From CAYQTO01 sp964420455 (GTDB lineage Bacteria > Sumerlaeota > Sumerlaeia > SLMS01), in NCBI GenBank assembly GCA_964420455.1, contig CAYQTO010000078.1, positions 1 to 16,202 of the forward strand: 16,202 bases of DNA. Reading direction: 5' to 3'. The notes beneath the pieces were generated by a model, which saw nothing but the letters and a program-made list of their open reading frames with translations, did no database searches and was not told the origin of the DNA. Made by a program: the position numbers and the translations under genes. Positions 13,542-16,202 of the stretch are shown piece after piece; position 1 is the stretch's first letter, and the number at the start of each line of letters is the position of its first letter.

Positions 13542-16202
13542 TCAACTTGTTGAGCTGTTGTCGAGCACCGCGCGGATGCGCGTTGCCAGCGTGTGGATGG
13601 TGAACGGCTTCTGGAGGAAGTTCATTTCATCGAGTTCGCCGGTGTCATCGGCGAACTCGGCGCTTGTATAGCCGGAGATAAAGAGGACCTTGAGGTCAGG
13701 GTTTTCGTTGCGCAGGCGCCGGGCGAGGGTGCGCCCGCTCATTACCGGCATAACGACGTCGGTCACGAGGAGATCGATGCGGTCGTGCTCGGCCTTCCAG
13801 AGGTCGATGGCCTCGGCGGGGTTCGAGGCCACGTGGAGTGTATAGCCAAGGCGGCGGAGGGTGCGCTCCATGAGTTTGCGGATGCCCTCCTCGTCCTCGA
13901 CGACGAGGAGCGTCTCCTCTCCCTTGGGGGGACTGCCGGTCTGATAGGCGGGGGTGGTTCCCGTGCCTTCCTGGGTGGCGGGAAAGTACAGGTCGAAGCG
14001 AGTCCCCTCGCCAGGAGTGGAATTCAGGCAGATAAAGCCGCTGTTCTGGTGAACAATGCCGTGGACGGTGGCGAGTCCGAGACCGGTCCCGAGGCCGGTC
14101 TTCTTGGTGGTGTAAAAGGGTTCGAAGACGCGCTCCCGGGTTTCCTCGTCCATGCCGCATCCGTTGTCCTCGACGGTGAGGACGACGTAATTGCCTGGGC
14201 GGCGGCTTGGATGGAGGGCGGCATCGGAGCGGCCGATGCGTTGGGCGCCTGTCCGGATGGAGATAGTGCCCTGGCCCTCGAGGGCGTCGCGGGCATTGGC
14301 CAGCAGGTTGGTGAGGATCTGGTCGAATTGCGAGGGGTCGATCCGCACGCCGGGGAGGCGCGGCGCCGGGTCCCAGACGATGTCGATCCCCGGCCCGATG
14401 AGCCGTTGCAGCAGGTTCATCGATTTGGGGATGAGCTGGTTGAGGTCGAGGGTCTGGGGATTGGCGGGTTGCTTGCGCGCAAACGCGAGAAGTTGGGCGG
14501 TGAGCGCGGCGGAGCGGCGGGCGCTCGTGTGGATTTCCTCCATTTGCGAATAGAGCGCGGACCCCTCCTCGAGGTCCATCATCATCATCTCGGCGTTGGC
14601 GAGAATGACGGTGAGCATGTTGTTGTAGTCGTGGGCGACGCCGCCAGCGAGTTGGCCGATGCTCTCCAGCTTGCGCGCGTGAAAGAGCTCCTGCTGGAGA
14701 TTCTCGTACTCGAGTTCGGCCTGCTTGCGCTCGGTGATGTCGATCCCAACGGAGAGGATCCTTCGGACGGCGCCATCGTCGGCCGGGACCGGCGTGTCGG
14801 TCCACAGCTGCCAGCGGCGCTTGCCGTCCGGCCCCTCGTCCCACGATTCATAGCGATGGGCGCTGAGCTCGCCGTTGGGGGTCTTCTCCCTCTTCTCCAC
14901 GTCACTGAGTGGGCTGACGTTGGCCACCAGTTGGTTGAAGGAAAGGGTCGAGACGTCCCCGGAGCGGTGTCGGAAGTAGCTGGAAAAGGCGGCATTGGCG
15001 AAGAGGATCGTGCCGTCCGGAGTCCACTTGCAGATGAGTTCGGTCTGGGTTTCGACGACAAGGCGGTAGCGTTCCTCGCTGTCGCGCAGGGCGTTTTCCT
15101 TCTCGATGGATTCGGTGATGTCCTGGATGGCACCGAGGAGGAGGGCGGGGTGGCGCTGGCCGTCGGGGCGGGGGACGCCGCGCAGGCGGAACCACAGCCA
15201 ATCGCCGTTGGCGTGCCGGAGACGGAAGAGGACGTCGAGTTTCTGGCCGCCGTCGAGCGAACGCCAGAGGGCTTTGCGGGCGGCACTCGCGTCGTCGGGA
15301 TGGACAAGGTCGAGGGCCTTCTCGAGGGGAAGGCTTTGTTCCTGCGGGTCGCGGCCGAGGAGGTCGCACATGGGGGGCGAGCACTGGAGGGTGTTGGTGC
15401 GCGTGTCGAGCGCCCAGGTGCCCATGTCGGCGAGGCGCTGGGCCTCCTCGAGGAGGGCGTCGAGGTCCTCGAGGCGTGTCTTGAGCTGGTCGCGCTCGCG
15501 CAGGTCCGTCAGGACGACGACGGTGCCATGGGTGTTCTTGCGATCATCGGCGATAGTGCTGGCGGAGACGGCGCAGGGGACCGTGTGGCCGCGGGCGGTG
15601 CGGATGAGTCCCACGGCGGAGGAGGAGTCGCCGGATTCCGCCCGCAGGCCGTCGAGCCGCTTCCAGGCTTCCGGCGCGGCGAAGATCTCCTCCATGCCGA
15701 GGCCGTCGTCGATGTCCCTTTGGGTGAAGCGGGTGAGGTTGGCGAAGGCCTGGTTGATGAAGAGGATTTCGCCGTGGCCGCTGAGGACGAGGCTGGGCTG
15801 GCTGCTCGAGTCGAGAGCCCACTTGATGCGCAGGAGGTCGAGTTCCTCGAGGCGACGGCGGAGGCGTTCCATGCGCAGGAGGATGTCGGAGAAGGCAGTG
15901 CGGAGAGAGCGGGCGAGCTCGAGTTCCTCCGGGGTCCACCGGGCGGAAAGGCCGCGGATGGTTTCGCGCCACAGGGCAAAGGATTCCCGCGGTGAGAGAA
16001 TCACCGTGCCGTCCGGCGCTAGTCCGAGATTCTTCGACGGATTGCCGGCCCAGTGCACCTCCTCGGCCTGCTCGCCCCGAATCCAGACGATCAGCTGGAG
16101 CGGGCGGCGGTTCAGCACGATGCCGAGAGCGCCGGCGCAGGTGGCCGGGTCGCAGCGATCCCCCGCGCCAAGGGTGGCCAGGTCCCGCGCCGCAAACAGC
16201 CC
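13542..16202 (-). CDS. bacteriophytochrome-type hybrid sensor histidine kinase (partial, N-terminus outside window)
   Basis: The frame is open from the window edge to the stop at 13542 (886 codons seen). A GTG at 16118 is only an internal Val codon. Numbering from that codon, residues 1-80 match the end of a phytochrome PHY domain, with the tongue motifs W-A-G-N-P (23-27) and P-R-E-S-F (43-47). Three PAS-like domains follow at about 95-205, 225-340 and 350-465. HisKA has the phospho-acceptor His496 in G-G-V-A-H-D-Y-N-N. The HATPase has N-L-L-A-N-A-R-D (604-611), D-N-G-C-G-M (651-656) and G-L-G-T-G-L-G-L. A C-terminal receiver (about 735-855) has acceptor Asp787 in T-D-V-V-M-P and Lys837. The missing part should hold PAS-GAF-PHY with a bilin site. 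It probably senses red/far-red light or redox and passes phosphate on through an unseen HPt protein. It lies too far from the pseudopilin gene to form an operon with it. Confidence 0.9.
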   Translation of the reverse strand, partial: GLFAARDLATLGAGDRCDPATCAGALGIVLNRRPLQLIVWIRGEQAEEVHWAGNPSKNLGLAPDGTVILSPRESFALWRETIRGLSARWTPEELELARSLRTAFSDILLRMERLRRRLEELDLLRIKWALDSSSQPSLVLSGHGEILFINQAFANLTRFTQRDIDDGLGMEEIFAAPEAWKRLDGLRAESGDSSSAVGLIRTARGHTVPCAVSASTIADDRKNTHGTVVVLTDLRERDQLKTRLEDLDALLEEAQRLADMGTWALDTRTNTLQCSPPMCDLLGRDPQEQSLPLEKALDLVHPDDASAARKALWRSLDGGQKLDVLFRLRHANGDWLWFRLRGVPRPDGQRHPALLLGAIQDITESIEKENALRDSEERYRLVVETQTELICKWTPDGTILFANAAFSSYFRHRSGDVSTLSFNQLVANVSPLSDVEKREKTPNGELSAHRYESWDEGPDGKRRWQLWTDTPVPADDGAVRRILSVGIDITERKQAELEYENLQQELFHARKLESIGQLAGGVAHDYNNMLTVILANAEMMMMDLEEGSALYSQMEEIHTSARRSAALTAQLLAFARKQPANPQTLDLNQLIPKSMNLLQRLIGPGIDIVWDPAPRLPGVRIDPSQFDQILTNLLANARDALEGQGTISIRTGAQRIGRSDAALHPSRRPGNYVVLTVEDNGCGMDEETRERVFEPFYTTKKTGLGTGLGLATVHGIVHQNSGFICLNSTPGEGTRFDLYFPATQEGTGTTPAYQTGSPPKGEETLLVVEDEEGIRKLMERTLRRLGYTLHVASNPAEAIDLWKAEHDRIDLLVTDVVMPVMSGRTLARRLRNENPDLKVLFISGYTSAEFADDTGELDEMNFLQKPFTIHTLATRIRAVLDNSSTS

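Noticed and set aside
13593..15995. 800-codon plus-strand open frame over the kinase
   Set aside because: It is antisense to the PAS, HisKA, HATPase and receiver domains and shows no domain of its own.

Overview
The window is GC-rich DNA from a Gram-negative-type bacterium. It has an outer-membrane-style lipoprotein, type II secretion-style pseudopilins, secreted glycoside hydrolases and a phytochrome kinase. The exact pseudopilin N-terminus, continuing past the hydrophobic helix into PNFLEAQTRSKVSR, recalls proteins of Sumerlaeota (BRC1) and neighbouring lineages such as Planctomycetes, Lentisphaerae and Hydrogenedentes. That assignment rests on memory of the style and is tentative. No mobile element, tRNA, rRNA, CRISPR array or phage gene is visible.

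Locus A (about 90-7394, plus strand) reads as one operon. It encodes a pseudopilin, then a secreted protein with two nearly repeated carbohydrate-binding-like domains. Next come a secreted GH5 glycosidase and a paralogous GH5 lipoprotein. Gaps are 83, 81 and 64 bases. The GH5 sequences look most like exo-beta-1,3-glucanases, so the operon may attack a beta-glucan; this is inference.

A 386-base convergent gap follows. The next unit (7781-10907, minus strand) is an aldo/keto reductase followed 13 bases later by a secreted protein with an Asp-box and a sialidase-like propeller. Locus B (11069-13063, minus strand) again pairs a pseudopilin with a secreted protein, here a six-bladed propeller, and ends at a good intrinsic terminator. 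After a 478-base gap, a hybrid histidine kinase (13542 to the window end, minus strand) runs off the edge. Its first visible residues carry the tongue motifs of a phytochrome PHY domain, so it is the C-terminal part of a bacteriophytochrome.

The most interesting signal links the two pseudopilin loci. Three secreted proteins (770-1969, 2051-4915, 11069-12190) end in W-x-x-[FY] with at most one more residue, two of them as D-W-[ST]-[ML]-[FY]. All three also have Gln immediately after the predicted signal peptidase cut. The lipoprotein and the propeller protein not next to a pilin lack both features. This suggests an undescribed C-terminal sorting tag served by co-encoded pseudopilins. A second oddity is a carbohydrate-binding-like unit, in permuted order, inserted inside the first GH5 barrel.
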